A DNA stretch of 58,941 nt, taken from the NCBI RefSeq assembly GCF_000739015.1, contig NZ_JPUG01000067.1, positions 1 through 58,941 of the forward strand. The letters are read 5' to 3'. The DNA comes from Microvirga sp. BSC39 (GTDB lineage Bacteria; Pseudomonadota; Alphaproteobacteria; Rhizobiales; Beijerinckiaceae). The position numbers were made by a program, and so were the translations under genes. Positions 33,722 to 42,288 of this stretch are shown here, piece after piece (the stretch's first letter is position 1; every line of letters begins with the position of its first letter). The notes below the pieces were generated by a model that saw only the letters and a list, made by a program, of their open reading frames with translations, was not told where the DNA came from and did not search any database.

Positions 33722-36193
33722 TCAAATCAGATAGAAGTGGCTGTATTTCAGATTGATGCCCGCGTCGATCTTGGCGAACTCGATGGCCTTGATTTTCGTG
33801 TCGACGCCGTCTGCATCGTAGGAAAGAACGCCCGTCTTCTTGTTGTAGATCAGGTAGTCGTTCGTATCCTTGGCCTGCGCGCCCACAGTGAAGAAGTTCT
33901 TGTTCAACTGAGACGGTTTATCAGGCGACCCTTTGCCGAGCTTCTTGAACACCGCATCATCGAGGTAGAATACATCGTCTCTCACCTTGTAGTCGGTGAT
34001 CGCATCGAAGTTCACCTTCCTGTCGGTCGTAGAGCTTCCCAGCTTCTGATCGAACACGAACTTGTCCTTGCCGGTTCCCCCGGCAAGAATGTCGTTGCCG
34101 TAACCACCGGAGATTGTGTCGTCGCCCTCGGCAGCATCGATCACGTTCTTGCCGGCATTGCCGATCATGACGTTGTTCAACCTGTTGCCGGTGAGGCTGA
34201 GGTAAGTTGTGCCTGAGGCAGTGATGTTGCTGACATCGGCCGCGAGCGTCATGCTGGAGGAGGTGACGAGCGTCTTCTCCTCCTGCAGCCAAACGAGATC
34301 GCTGGCGAAGTTGGCCGGCATGACAAAACCTTCGGGGATCTCGTCGCCGAAGATATAGTCCGCTCCGCCGGTGCCATAGAGCCTGTCGGAACCCGCGCCC
34401 CCAACGATGAGATCGTCGCCGCCATTGCCATAGCCGATGTCGTCGCCGCTTCCGCCGATCATCACATCTCGGCTGTTGCCGCCATACAGCTGATCGTTGC
34501 CACCTTTGCCGTTCAGGCCGTTGACACCTTCATTGCCGTAGAGATTGTCGTCACCGGCTGCGCCGATCAGCTTGTCCCGGTCATTGCCGCCATAGCCGTT
34601 CTGGCCCTTGCCGACATCCCGCCACTCGTATTTGCGGAGGGAGACCTGCCGCTCGTCGTTGATTTCAGCGTCCACCGGCTTGCGTCCGGCTATTGCGATC
34701 AGATCCGCGAATTTGACGACCGTGCCGTCCCCAAGCTTGAGGGCAACAGCCGAACTGCTGTCCAATCCCGAGTAGTCGTTGAAGACGATGGCGCCGCCGT
34801 CGCTGAACACCAGCGTGAGCTTGTTGTGCTTCGGCGTATCGATCCAGTTCGCAACCTTGCCGACCCAAGTCGCCTTGATATCCTTGAGTGAGTAGCCTGA
34901 CAGCTCGATAACATCGTCGCCGGGTCTGAAGTCCCAGATCATGTCGACGCCGTCGCCCTTGGCATAGCGGTACGTATCGTGGCCGTCGTTGCCGTAGAGA
35001 TTGTCGCCAATGAGAACCTTGTTCAGCTTTCCATTGCCCGGATTTAGGGCAATCTCGCCGCGATCCGTGCCGCCGTAGATCGTGTCGTTTCCGCCTTCAC
35101 CCTGCATCTCGTCATTGCCGCTGCCGCCATGGATGAAGTCATCATGGTCGCCAGCCTCGATGAGGTCGTCGTTTCCGATCTCCTGCGGCGGCGTTACGAC
35201 GGGAGGTTGGACTTCTACCTTGGACAGCCCAGCGTCTACGGCCGTGACGTGCCTCGTCGTCTCATCGATCGTGTAAGAGCCCGTGCGGCCGGTGTTCACA
35301 TCGGCGTCGCTGTCCCGCGTGTCGTCAGCACCGCCATTCGGCCCGGTGAACCGGTATGTTCCATCAGGACCCTTGCCGAACTGAACGGCGTAGCTCCCAA
35401 AGGACAATTCACTGAACCGATACTCGCCCTGGCTGTCCGTCAGCACAGTCGACACGACCTTGCCGACGGAGTCGATGAGGTTGACCTGAATGCCAGGCAG
35501 GCCGGTCTCTTTGCCGCTGTCGTCCCGAACGCCATCCTGGTTAAGGTCGAGCCAAACCCTCCCAGAGAGGGAGCCGGTCGGTGCTGCCGGATTCGCAATG
35601 GTTGGTGCTATGGGCGCCAGTCCCCAGAGCTTGAGACTGTCCTCGCGCTTGGCTCCATCCGTGCCGACACTCGTGAGACGCGCGCCGAAGCCCTGCTGTG
35701 CCAGATGCTCGAGCGTCAGGGGATCGGTAGCGTGGTCCAGGATGAGAGAGACCGTCTTGATGTCATCGCGTCCAATGCCCGACGTTCCGATGCCAATTCC
35801 CACGTCGTAGGGGGTGAGGGGGCGACCGTTCATGGTGTCGCTGTTGCCGCTGCCCGGCACAGATGCGACGCCGTTCGCGTCGAACAAGCGTCCTTCGATC
35901 AGGGATTCGAAACCGGCTGCTCCGGCAACCGAGAGGCCCTTCAGCCAGGTCTCGTCCGCGGGATCATTCTCGATGCCTGCAAGATGGAAGAAGATGCCAC
36001 GAAGATCGGCAGTATCCGCATTCCCGTTCCCGTCGTTGTCGAAGACGGTTGCGGTCAACCTCAGGGTGCCGTCTGCCAGCTGCTCAACGAGAAACTTAAC
36101 CGCAGGATTGCCGACTTTATATACGGAACCGCTATTATCGATCGGTTCATCCTTGTTGATGACGAACTCGAGCGCCCGAACCACGCCAGACAT
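33722..36193 (-). CDS. RTX-type calcium-binding secreted protein with SdrD-B-like domain
   Basis: An 823-residue protein with no N-terminal signal. Residues 1-190 form an unknown globular part. Residues ~208-323 look like an SdrD-B/CnaB-type fold (GRVWLDLNQDGVRDD, GLPGIQVNLID, GEYRFSELSFGSYAV). RTX nonapeptides (GGxGNDxxx) follow in three blocks at about 340-380, 535-625 and 660-705, binding Ca2+ on folding. The last ~115 residues are closely similar to the end of the second RTX gene at 53331 and probably carry the type I secretion signal. No type I exporter genes are in the window. Likely a surface or matrix protein. Confidence 0.85.
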   Translation of the reverse strand: MSGVVRALEFVINKDEPIDNSGSVYKVGNPAVKFLVEQLADGTLRLTATVFDNDGNGNADTADLRGIFFHLAGIENDPADETWLKGLSVAGAAGFESLIEGRLFDANGVASVPGSGNSDTMNGRPLTPYDVGIGIGTSGIGRDDIKTVSLILDHATDPLTLEHLAQQGFGARLTSVGTDGAKREDSLKLWGLAPIAPTIANPAAPTGSLSGRVWLDLNQDGVRDDSGKETGLPGIQVNLIDSVGKVVSTVLTDSQGEYRFSELSFGSYAVQFGKGPDGTYRFTGPNGGADDTRDSDADVNTGRTGSYTIDETTRHVTAVDAGLSKVEVQPPVVTPPQEIGNDDLIEAGDHDDFIHGGSGNDEMQGEGGNDTIYGGTDRGEIALNPGNGKLNKVLIGDNLYGNDGHDTYRYAKGDGVDMIWDFRPGDDVIELSGYSLKDIKATWVGKVANWIDTPKHNKLTLVFSDGGAIVFNDYSGLDSSSAVALKLGDGTVVKFADLIAIAGRKPVDAEINDERQVSLRKYEWRDVGKGQNGYGGNDRDKLIGAAGDDNLYGNEGVNGLNGKGGNDQLYGGNSRDVMIGGSGDDIGYGNGGDDLIVGGAGSDRLYGTGGADYIFGDEIPEGFVMPANFASDLVWLQEEKTLVTSSSMTLAADVSNITASGTTYLSLTGNRLNNVMIGNAGKNVIDAAEGDDTISGGYGNDILAGGTGKDKFVFDQKLGSSTTDRKVNFDAITDYKVRDDVFYLDDAVFKKLGKGSPDKPSQLNKNFFTVGAQAKDTNDYLIYNKKTGVLSYDADGVDTKIKAIEFAKIDAGINLKYSHFYLI

Positions 36194-36420
36194 GCAACTT
36201 GCCCCAGACCAGAGTGAGCCGACGCAGTGAGGTCAGAGCGAGCCACTCCATATTTTGGGACCTATCAACTCTCTTCATGACGTAAAGTCAATCACTGCTT
36301 AAGTTTCTGCAAAGCAGTCAACACAAGCTTAGCAGCAAGTCTCTATGTCGCTTCCTGGTATTTGGTTACGTTTCTTCCTCGAATGATCCGTCAGAAAAGC
36401 AGGCTAATCCGAGGGTCTCC

Positions 36421-36762
36421 TCATCTATGCGGGTTTCTTCTGGAGGAAGTCATGTTCAGTCTTGTCCGGATTTCGCCGACAAGGACGTTCAGCTCCCGCT
36501 GCAACCGGCCCAAGCGGGACAAGATTTCGTGATCGGGCATGTGGGTGATGGCGAGCCGATCCTCCCCGTTGGGAAGCTGCTGCGTCATGCTGCGTAGCTC
36601 TTCCAGGGTCGTCGGACCGATATTGGGCACCGTCAGCCACTGGGCATCGGAAATGCTGGCTACCTCACGGATCGTAGGACACCGCCCCTGGAATTCTGCC
36701 AGAATGGCTCCCCGGACGCGTCCGGAGCATTTGTCGATCGGAAATGGATCGTCCAAACCCAT
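36421..36762 (-). CDS. Small protein with RpoA C-terminal-like helix-hairpin motif
   Basis: A 113-residue protein. The segment IREVASISDAQWLTVPNIGP followed by TTLEELRSM resembles the helix-hairpin-helix of RNA polymerase alpha C-terminal domain (NIG-x-x-(S/T)-L-x-E). The C-terminal part is a helix rich in charged residues (LSRLGRLQRELNVLVGEIR). I chose the ATG at 36762 (GAGGGTG upstream); the frame extends to 36843. A role in nucleic-acid or polymerase binding is possible but inferred from one motif. It stands alone between the RTX gene and the Na/Pi transporter. Confidence 0.6.
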   Translation of the reverse strand: MGLDDPFPIDKCSGRVRGAILAEFQGRCPTIREVASISDAQWLTVPNIGPTTLEELRSMTQQLPNGEDRLAITHMPDHEILSRLGRLQRELNVLVGEIRTRLNMTSSRRNPHR

Positions 36763-37157
36763 CTCACACCCTCGCATACTCACCAGTGGGATAGTGTCCA
36801 TCAAGAATGCGACCCTCAAGACTTGGCCGTGTCGGATACTCATGCGTATCGGCTAATTGTGGAAAAGAGCAGACGTCATTTCGGGGATGATGGCATGCGT
36901 TGGGAGTAGCCAAATTGTTCCAGATCTACATCCGGTCGTCCCTGGGAGGGTAGGCGCGCTCAAATCTTTGAACCGATTAGGTAAATAGGGGTAGATACCG
37001 ACGGAATGCCTCGATGCGGATCGATCCGCCTTGTTCTGCGGGATCTCGTGGCTCCGTGCGGAGAACCACCATGATTAGCCGGCAACCTGATTGCGGTCGG
37101 GGCTCTTGAGGGATAAGCAGATCGATTGTGCCATGTCTTTGGGTTTTCGAGGGCTGA
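36763..37157. other. Divergent promoter region before the Na/Pi transporter
   Basis: A 395-bp gap between the RpoA-CTD-like gene (minus) and the transporter (plus). It contains a hairpin-capable stretch near 37048-37069 (GTGG-x-TCCG ... CGGA-xxx-CCAC). The short open frames here lack ribosome sites. No RNA gene was recognised. CGAGGG five bases before 37158 is the transporter's ribosome site. Confidence 0.4.
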
Positions 37158-38801
37158 ATGTCTGCTACATCCGTCTTGATCCACCTGTTCGGTGAGATTG
37201 CCCTGCTTCTCTGGGGCATCACCATGGTCAACAGCGGGGTACAGCGCGCTTTCGGCAGCGATCTGCGCTGGATCCTTGGGACGGCGTTGAGAACCCGCCT
37301 GCAGGCCTTTCTGGCGGGTGTCGGCGTCACCACCGTTCTTCAGAGCAGTACGGCCACGGCCCTGATGGTGGCGTCCTTCACGGCCGGAGGAGCGGTGGAC
37401 ATCGTTCCTGCCCTTGCCGTGATGCTGGGCGCGAATGTCGGCACGACCTTGATCGTGCAGGTGCTGTCCTTCGACGTATCATTGATTTTCCCGGTGCTTG
37501 TCTTCGGCGGCTTCATGGCCTTCCGGCGCGGAAAGACGAGCCGGACGAAAGACCTGGGGCGCGTTGCCATCGGCCTTGGATTGATGCTGCTGTCGCTCCA
37601 CCTGCTGAGCGAGACGATCCACCTGATAGAGAACTCGGCAGTGCTGAAGGAGCTCCTGGCCTCCATCGCCTCCGACCCGTTGATTCTGGTGTTCCTGTCG
37701 GCGTTCTTCGCCTGGATCGCCCACTCCAGTGTGGCCGCTATGCTGCTGATCATGTCCCTGGCCGCAGCCGGCGTGATCGGACCGTCTGCCGCTCTTGTGA
37801 TGGTGCTTGGCGCCAATCTCGGCAGCGCCCTCAACCCGTTTCTGGAGGCCATGGGAGGCGACCCGGCCAAGATCCGGGTGCCGGTCGGCAACCTGGCCAC
37901 GCGAGTCGTCGGCTGTGCCCTGGCGCTGCCGCTGATCGATCCGATCCTGTCCGCCATGAACATGATCGACCCGGACCCGGCGCGTCTTGCGGCGAACTTC
38001 CACACGATCTTCAATGTGGTACTGGCTGCCATCTTCATCCTGCCGCTGCCTTGGATCGCAAGGCTGCTCGTCAGGGTGTTCCCGGAAAAGCTCCAAGCCT
38101 CCGATCCGGGAGTGCCGCAATATCTGGACAAGGATGCCCTCGATACGCCATCGGTCGCCCTGTCCAACGCAGCCCGCGAGGTTCTGCGGATGGTCGACAC
38201 GGTCGACGCGATGCTGCGCAGTTCCCAGGATCTCTTCCGGGAGGATGACATCAGCCGTGTCGACCAGGTCAGTCGTACCGACGACGTGCTGGACAGGCTG
38301 TTCAGCGCCATCAGACGCTATCTCAGCTCCATCAACCACGAAGCATTGAACGAGGCCGAGGCGAAGCGCCTCTCGGACATCCTGGCCTTCGCCATCAACC
38401 TGGAGCATGTGGGCGACATCATCGACAAAAACCTGATGGAGTTGGCTGCCAAGCGCATCAGGAACCACCTGCGCCTGCCGAAGGACAGCCTGGAGGATAT
38501 CACCAGCATGCATGCCAAGCTGCTGGAGCACCTGCAGCTCGCAGCATCCGTTCTCATGTTCCAGGACATCGGCTCGGCCCGCAGGCTCGTCTCCGAGAAG
38601 GAGCGATTCCGGGATCTTGAGCGGACGGTGGCGCAGAAGCATCTCGATCAGCTCCGGTCCGGCCGGACGGCAGGCGACACCGGCACGCTTCAGCTCGACA
38701 TCGTCCGTGACCTGAAGCGCATCGAGGCTCACATCGCCTCCACCGGCCACTCCCTGCTGGAGCAGAGCGGAGAGCTCAAGCCGAGCCGCCTGACATCCTG
38801 A
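37158..38801 (+). CDS. Na/Pi cotransporter family protein with PhoU-like domain
   Basis: A 547-residue membrane protein. The NptA/PNaS signature VLQSSTATALMVASF is in the first repeat (about residue 60), and a degenerate second copy reads HSSVAAMLLIMS. Further markers are VMLGANVGTTLIVQV and MVLGANLGSALNPF. The first ~330 residues are membrane; the rest is a soluble helical PhoU-like region (e.g. DDVLDRLFSAIRRYLSSI). It imports or exports phosphate with sodium; bacterial homologs such as YjbB act in efflux. It converges with the DUF1127 gene 8 bp away. Confidence 0.9.
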   Translation: MSATSVLIHLFGEIALLLWGITMVNSGVQRAFGSDLRWILGTALRTRLQAFLAGVGVTTVLQSSTATALMVASFTAGGAVDIVPALAVMLGANVGTTLIVQVLSFDVSLIFPVLVFGGFMAFRRGKTSRTKDLGRVAIGLGLMLLSLHLLSETIHLIENSAVLKELLASIASDPLILVFLSAFFAWIAHSSVAAMLLIMSLAAAGVIGPSAALVMVLGANLGSALNPFLEAMGGDPAKIRVPVGNLATRVVGCALALPLIDPILSAMNMIDPDPARLAANFHTIFNVVLAAIFILPLPWIARLLVRVFPEKLQASDPGVPQYLDKDALDTPSVALSNAAREVLRMVDTVDAMLRSSQDLFREDDISRVDQVSRTDDVLDRLFSAIRRYLSSINHEALNEAEAKRLSDILAFAINLEHVGDIIDKNLMELAAKRIRNHLRLPKDSLEDITSMHAKLLEHLQLAASVLMFQDIGSARRLVSEKERFRDLERTVAQKHLDQLRSGRTAGDTGTLQLDIVRDLKRIEAHIASTGHSLLEQSGELKPSRLTS

Positions 38802-38808
38802 CCGCGGG

Positions 38809-39009
38809 CTACTTCTGATCCTTCAGGGTTCGCCAATCCATGTAGCGGACCGGATCGGGCAGACCGATGTCGCGCCGCTCATGATCGGACAGGTGGCTCA
38901 GATCCGAGATGACAGAATCATTTCGCAGCAGAGCGGGGCGTAGCCAGAGCTTCAGGCGCAGCCAAACGCTCTCGATACCGCGCAAGCGGCGAGTCTCTTC
39001 ATATCTCAT
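38809..39009 (-). CDS. DUF1127 domain small protein
   Basis: A 66-residue basic protein whose end, LSDHERRDIGLPDPVRY, is the DUF1127 (YjiS-like) motif: an arginine-rich helix followed by a (D/E)xGL turn. Small DUF1127 proteins in alphaproteobacteria have been linked to RNA turnover and phosphate/carbon responses. Neighbouring a phosphate transporter gene is suggestive but not proof. The ATG at 39009 has AGG seven bases upstream. Confidence 0.8.
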   Translation of the reverse strand: MRYEETRRLRGIESVWLRLKLWLRPALLRNDSVISDLSHLSDHERRDIGLPDPVRYMDWRTLKDQK

Positions 39010-39115
39010 GACAGCCTACCGATTTGTTTCGTCAGAGGGCTTCCGGCGCCCTCGTTGAGCATCCGTAAGGTGCTCCTGTTTCAGGAACTTGACAAAGCGA
39101 ATGCCAATAGGCTGG

Positions 39116-39132
39116 CATAAGGTTGCCTTATG
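39116..39132. promoter_or_regulatory. LysR-type T-N11-A dyad at the regulator's start
   Basis: A perfect 7-bp inverted repeat CATAAGG-TTG-CCTTATG. T118 and A130 (39118, 39130) form the LysR-box T-N11-A. It ends 9 bp before the ATG of the LysR gene, so binding there would block its own expression. TTGACA at 39089-39094 is a -35 candidate; no good -10 is spaced to it. Confidence 0.5.
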
Positions 39133-39140
39133 GATAACCT

Positions 39141-40076
39141 ATGCCCAAGATGCCGTCGAAATTGCCTCCCATGAGTGCCGTCAGGGTCTTCGAAGCAGCC
39201 GCGCGGCACCAAAGCTTCACCCGGGCAGCCGAGGAGCTGGGCATGACCCAGGCGGCCGTGAGCTACCAGATCAAGATTCTCGAGGACCGGATCGGCGCTC
39301 CTCTGTTTGTCCGCTTGCCGCGCCAGGTCACCCTGACGGCCAAGGGGCGGCAACTTGCTCCTGCCGTGACGGAGGCGTTCGAAGCATTGCGCACGGCGTT
39401 CGCAGGCATTGAAGCGACGGCCCAAACGGTTCTCTCGATCTCGACGCTCACCACCTTCGCGGCCAACTGGCTGGTTCCGCGACTGGGGCGTTTCCAGCAG
39501 CTTCATCCGAACATTGCCGTTCAGATCAATATCTCAGGGCAGGTGGTGGATTTCGGCCAAAGCGACTTCGACTTAGGCATCAGGAGCGGCAATGGGAACT
39601 GGCCGGGCTTGGAGGCGCATCTCCTGTTTCCGAACCTGTTCACGCCGGTCTGCAGCCCCGAGCTCATCAGGGGGATCACGCTCAAAGAGCCGTCCGACAT
39701 CCTCAAATTCCCGATCATCTCGCCGAATGATCCGTGGTGGCAGGACTGGTTTACTGCGGCAGGGGTGCAGGACTTCGATCCGTCGCAGCGCCCCGACAAC
39801 TATCTTGGTGCCCAGCAATTCGAGGGCATGGCCGCCATGGCGGGACAGGGATTTGCCCTGATCAACCCCTATTTCTTCCCGGCCGACCTCGCGGCAGGTC
39901 GCCTCGTTCAGCCTTTCGACCTGCTCGCCACGTCCGAGCGGGGGTATTGGCTGGTCTACCCGAAAGCCCGCCGTCGCTCGCCCAAGATCGAAGCGTTCCG
40001 TGACTGGGTCCTGAGCGAGGTCGCAGGGGACGCAGAGAAGACGTCCGCGCTCAGCCCCATGGAAACCGAGGCCTGA
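39141..40076 (+). CDS. LysR family regulator, GcvA-like
   Basis: A 311-residue regulator. The winged helix-turn-helix occupies residues ~12-70: AVRVFEAAARHQSFTRAAEE, LGMTQAAVSYQIKILEDRIG, PLFVRLPRQVTLTAKG. The effector domain (about 95-300) has the GcvA-type GRFQQLHPNIAVQI and FDLGIRSGNGNWPG. Its opening LPPMSAVRVFEAAAR is like GcvA. The target is unknown: the adjacent mdoH gene is convergent, and the regulated promoter may be its own (see dyad). In GcvA, glycine cleavage genes are controlled; nothing of that pathway is here. Confidence 0.88.
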   Translation: MPKMPSKLPPMSAVRVFEAAARHQSFTRAAEELGMTQAAVSYQIKILEDRIGAPLFVRLPRQVTLTAKGRQLAPAVTEAFEALRTAFAGIEATAQTVLSISTLTTFAANWLVPRLGRFQQLHPNIAVQINISGQVVDFGQSDFDLGIRSGNGNWPGLEAHLLFPNLFTPVCSPELIRGITLKEPSDILKFPIISPNDPWWQDWFTAAGVQDFDPSQRPDNYLGAQQFEGMAAMAGQGFALINPYFFPADLAAGRLVQPFDLLATSERGYWLVYPKARRRSPKIEAFRDWVLSEVAGDAEKTSALSPMETEA

Positions 40077-40092
40077 CAGGCCCCGGATCTGA

Positions 40093-42288
40093 TTACTCCG
40101 CAGCCTGGGCTTCGACCGGCTTAGGCTTCAGATGCACCAGCATGTCGATGAGGGCGCGGTCGTGAAGGACGACCATGCGCTCCTTGTTGTGAAGCCAGCT
40201 CACCGCATCCTCGATGGTCTCGGCATCGACGAGCTTGGCCTCCGCGAGAGCACGTTCCGTCTCGATGATGCCGCGTTTACGCGGCGGGGCAGGCGGAAGC
40301 ATCTCGATATGACGCTCCCTCAGGTTCGGGTCCTCGTAGATGGCCTTCAAGCCGTCCGCATCGTCAAAGCCGAAGGTGATGTTGCGCGCCTGGAGTTCGT
40401 TGGCGCGGGTGGCGATAGCTGGAGGCTGAAACTCTTCGGGTGTTCTAAGGAGCCCGAGACGCTTCAGGGCAAGACCTGCCCCCAGCTGGCCGCTGAGCCA
40501 GGAGAGAGGGATCGCCAGCAGCAGGCCGATGATCGTCGGCGACATCCAGAGGAAGAGGGACGTGGCGATCATGAAGGCCGAGAGACCAGCGAGCGCTCCG
40601 AGCACCGTATGGGCCCGGTGGCGGCGAACGATGTCTTTGAAAGGAATCGAGCCGTCGTCGCGACGCTGCGGCTGCCAGCCCGTGTCGCGCCCGAGGAGGA
40701 TCTGGAACACCGAACCCGACTGGATAAGCATGAGGATCGGCGCCAGGAGGGCCGACAGGATGATCTCGATGGTCGAGGAGATGATCAGCCGGATGCCGCC
40801 ACCGGATGCCCGCCGATCACTGCCGCGGATGAGCATCAGGACCAGGCCGAAGAGCTTCGGTGCAAGCAGGATGCCCATGGTGACGGCGAACAGCGTCAGG
40901 GCTCGCTCGGGGTCGAACCGGGGCCAGATCGGGTAAAGGCGGAAGTCGCGGGCGAAATATTCCGGCCGGATATAGGTGGTCTGCAGGACGAGGGCGATAC
41001 CGACGATCAGCTGGAACAGCCAGAACGGCGAAGCGAGATAGGACATGATGCCGGTAGCGAAGTGCTGCCGTGTCGGCAGCTTCAGGCCCTTTGCAGTAAC
41101 CACCCGCATGTGCTGAAGATTGCCCTGGCACCAACGTCGGTCGCGCGCCGAGAGGTCGATGAGGGAGGGCGGGCTTTCCTCGTAGGAACCCTGCAGATCC
41201 GCCAGCATGTAGACCGACCAGCCGGCGCGGCGGAGCAGGGCCGCCTCTACGAAATCGTGGCTGAGGATGTGACCGCCGAAGGGCGGCTTGCCCTTCAGGT
41301 CCGGCAATCCGCCGTGATCCGCAAAAGCCCTGGTGCGGATGATGGCGTTGTGGCCCCAGTAGTTGCCGTCGCGTCCCATCCAGACCGCAAGCCCCATGGC
41401 GATCACCGGCCCGGTAACGCGGGCGGCATATTGCTGGAGGCGGGCGAAGAGGGTGTTGCGGTTGATGATGAGCGGCAGCGACTGGATGATGCCCGCGTCC
41501 GGATCGGCTTCCATGGCAGCGGCCAGGCGGACGATGCACTCACCCGTCATGAGACTGTCGGCATCGAGCACCAGCATGTGCTCGTAGTGGCCGCCCCAGC
41601 GGGAGACGAAATCGGCGATGTTGCCGGCCTTGCGGTGATAGTTCTTCTGGCGGTGCCGGTAATAGAACCGCGCCCCGGGTCCCAGGCGCTCCCTCAGGGC
41701 GAGGAAGGCACGCTCTTCCGCAATCCAGGCATCCGGATTGGTGGTGTCGGAGAGAATGAAATAGTCGAAGCTGTCGCCTAGGCCAGTTGCGTAGACGGAC
41801 TCATAGATCGCCTCCAGGGCCGCGAAGGTGCGGTCGGTCTGCTCGTTGTAGACCGGCATGACGATGGCGGTCTTGTGCTGCAGCGTCGAAGGCAGCGGCC
41901 CGCCATGTCCGGGACGACGAAGCAGGGCGAGGAAGCCCAGGAGGGCACTGGTGAAGGCTACAGCGATCCACGAGAAATTGACGGTAAACAGGCCGACGAG
42001 CACCCACTGGAGCGCCGTGGTACGGCTGACCGACACGACCTGGTACATCTCCCAGGTGCCGTAAGCCGTGAGCAGGAGGCCGCCACCGAACACGAAGAGG
42101 CGCGCGAGCCAGGTTCCCAGCTTCGGATGCTGCAGAACGGGTTTGCGCTCCTGCGAGCCCGACCAGCGCCGAAGCGACTGGGTCGGCATGTCGAGGTGCT
42201 TTTCGGGAGGCATAGCGGCTGCGGGCCGCTCGAGAGCAGCTACATTCGGGTTCGAATCGTGACTTACGGTGTCCAACGATACAGCCAT
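40093..42288 (-). CDS. mdoH: Periplasmic glucan glucosyltransferase MdoH/OpgH
   Basis: A 731-residue inner-membrane GT2 enzyme that polymerises glucose from UDP-glucose into osmoregulated periplasmic glucans. N-terminal membrane segments appear near LARLFVFGGGLLLTAYGTW. The catalytic domain has AIVMPVYNEQTDRTFAALEA, the DxD motif in LVLDADSLMTGE, and RDRRWCQGNLQHM (Q/RxxRW-like). A further membrane block follows from about residue 405. The start lies 25 bp inside mdoG, so the two are coupled. The C-terminus ends in a charged helical tail. Length is near that of other alphaproteobacterial OpgH. Confidence 0.93.
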   Translation of the reverse strand: MAVSLDTVSHDSNPNVAALERPAAAMPPEKHLDMPTQSLRRWSGSQERKPVLQHPKLGTWLARLFVFGGGLLLTAYGTWEMYQVVSVSRTTALQWVLVGLFTVNFSWIAVAFTSALLGFLALLRRPGHGGPLPSTLQHKTAIVMPVYNEQTDRTFAALEAIYESVYATGLGDSFDYFILSDTTNPDAWIAEERAFLALRERLGPGARFYYRHRQKNYHRKAGNIADFVSRWGGHYEHMLVLDADSLMTGECIVRLAAAMEADPDAGIIQSLPLIINRNTLFARLQQYAARVTGPVIAMGLAVWMGRDGNYWGHNAIIRTRAFADHGGLPDLKGKPPFGGHILSHDFVEAALLRRAGWSVYMLADLQGSYEESPPSLIDLSARDRRWCQGNLQHMRVVTAKGLKLPTRQHFATGIMSYLASPFWLFQLIVGIALVLQTTYIRPEYFARDFRLYPIWPRFDPERALTLFAVTMGILLAPKLFGLVLMLIRGSDRRASGGGIRLIISSTIEIILSALLAPILMLIQSGSVFQILLGRDTGWQPQRRDDGSIPFKDIVRRHRAHTVLGALAGLSAFMIATSLFLWMSPTIIGLLLAIPLSWLSGQLGAGLALKRLGLLRTPEEFQPPAIATRANELQARNITFGFDDADGLKAIYEDPNLRERHIEMLPPAPPRKRGIIETERALAEAKLVDAETIEDAVSWLHNKERMVVLHDRALIDMLVHLKPKPVEAQAAE

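Noticed and set aside
40132..41781. 549-codon plus-strand frame antisense to mdoH.
   Set aside because: Shadow of a well-identified gene; the product is rich in charged residues without domain signature.
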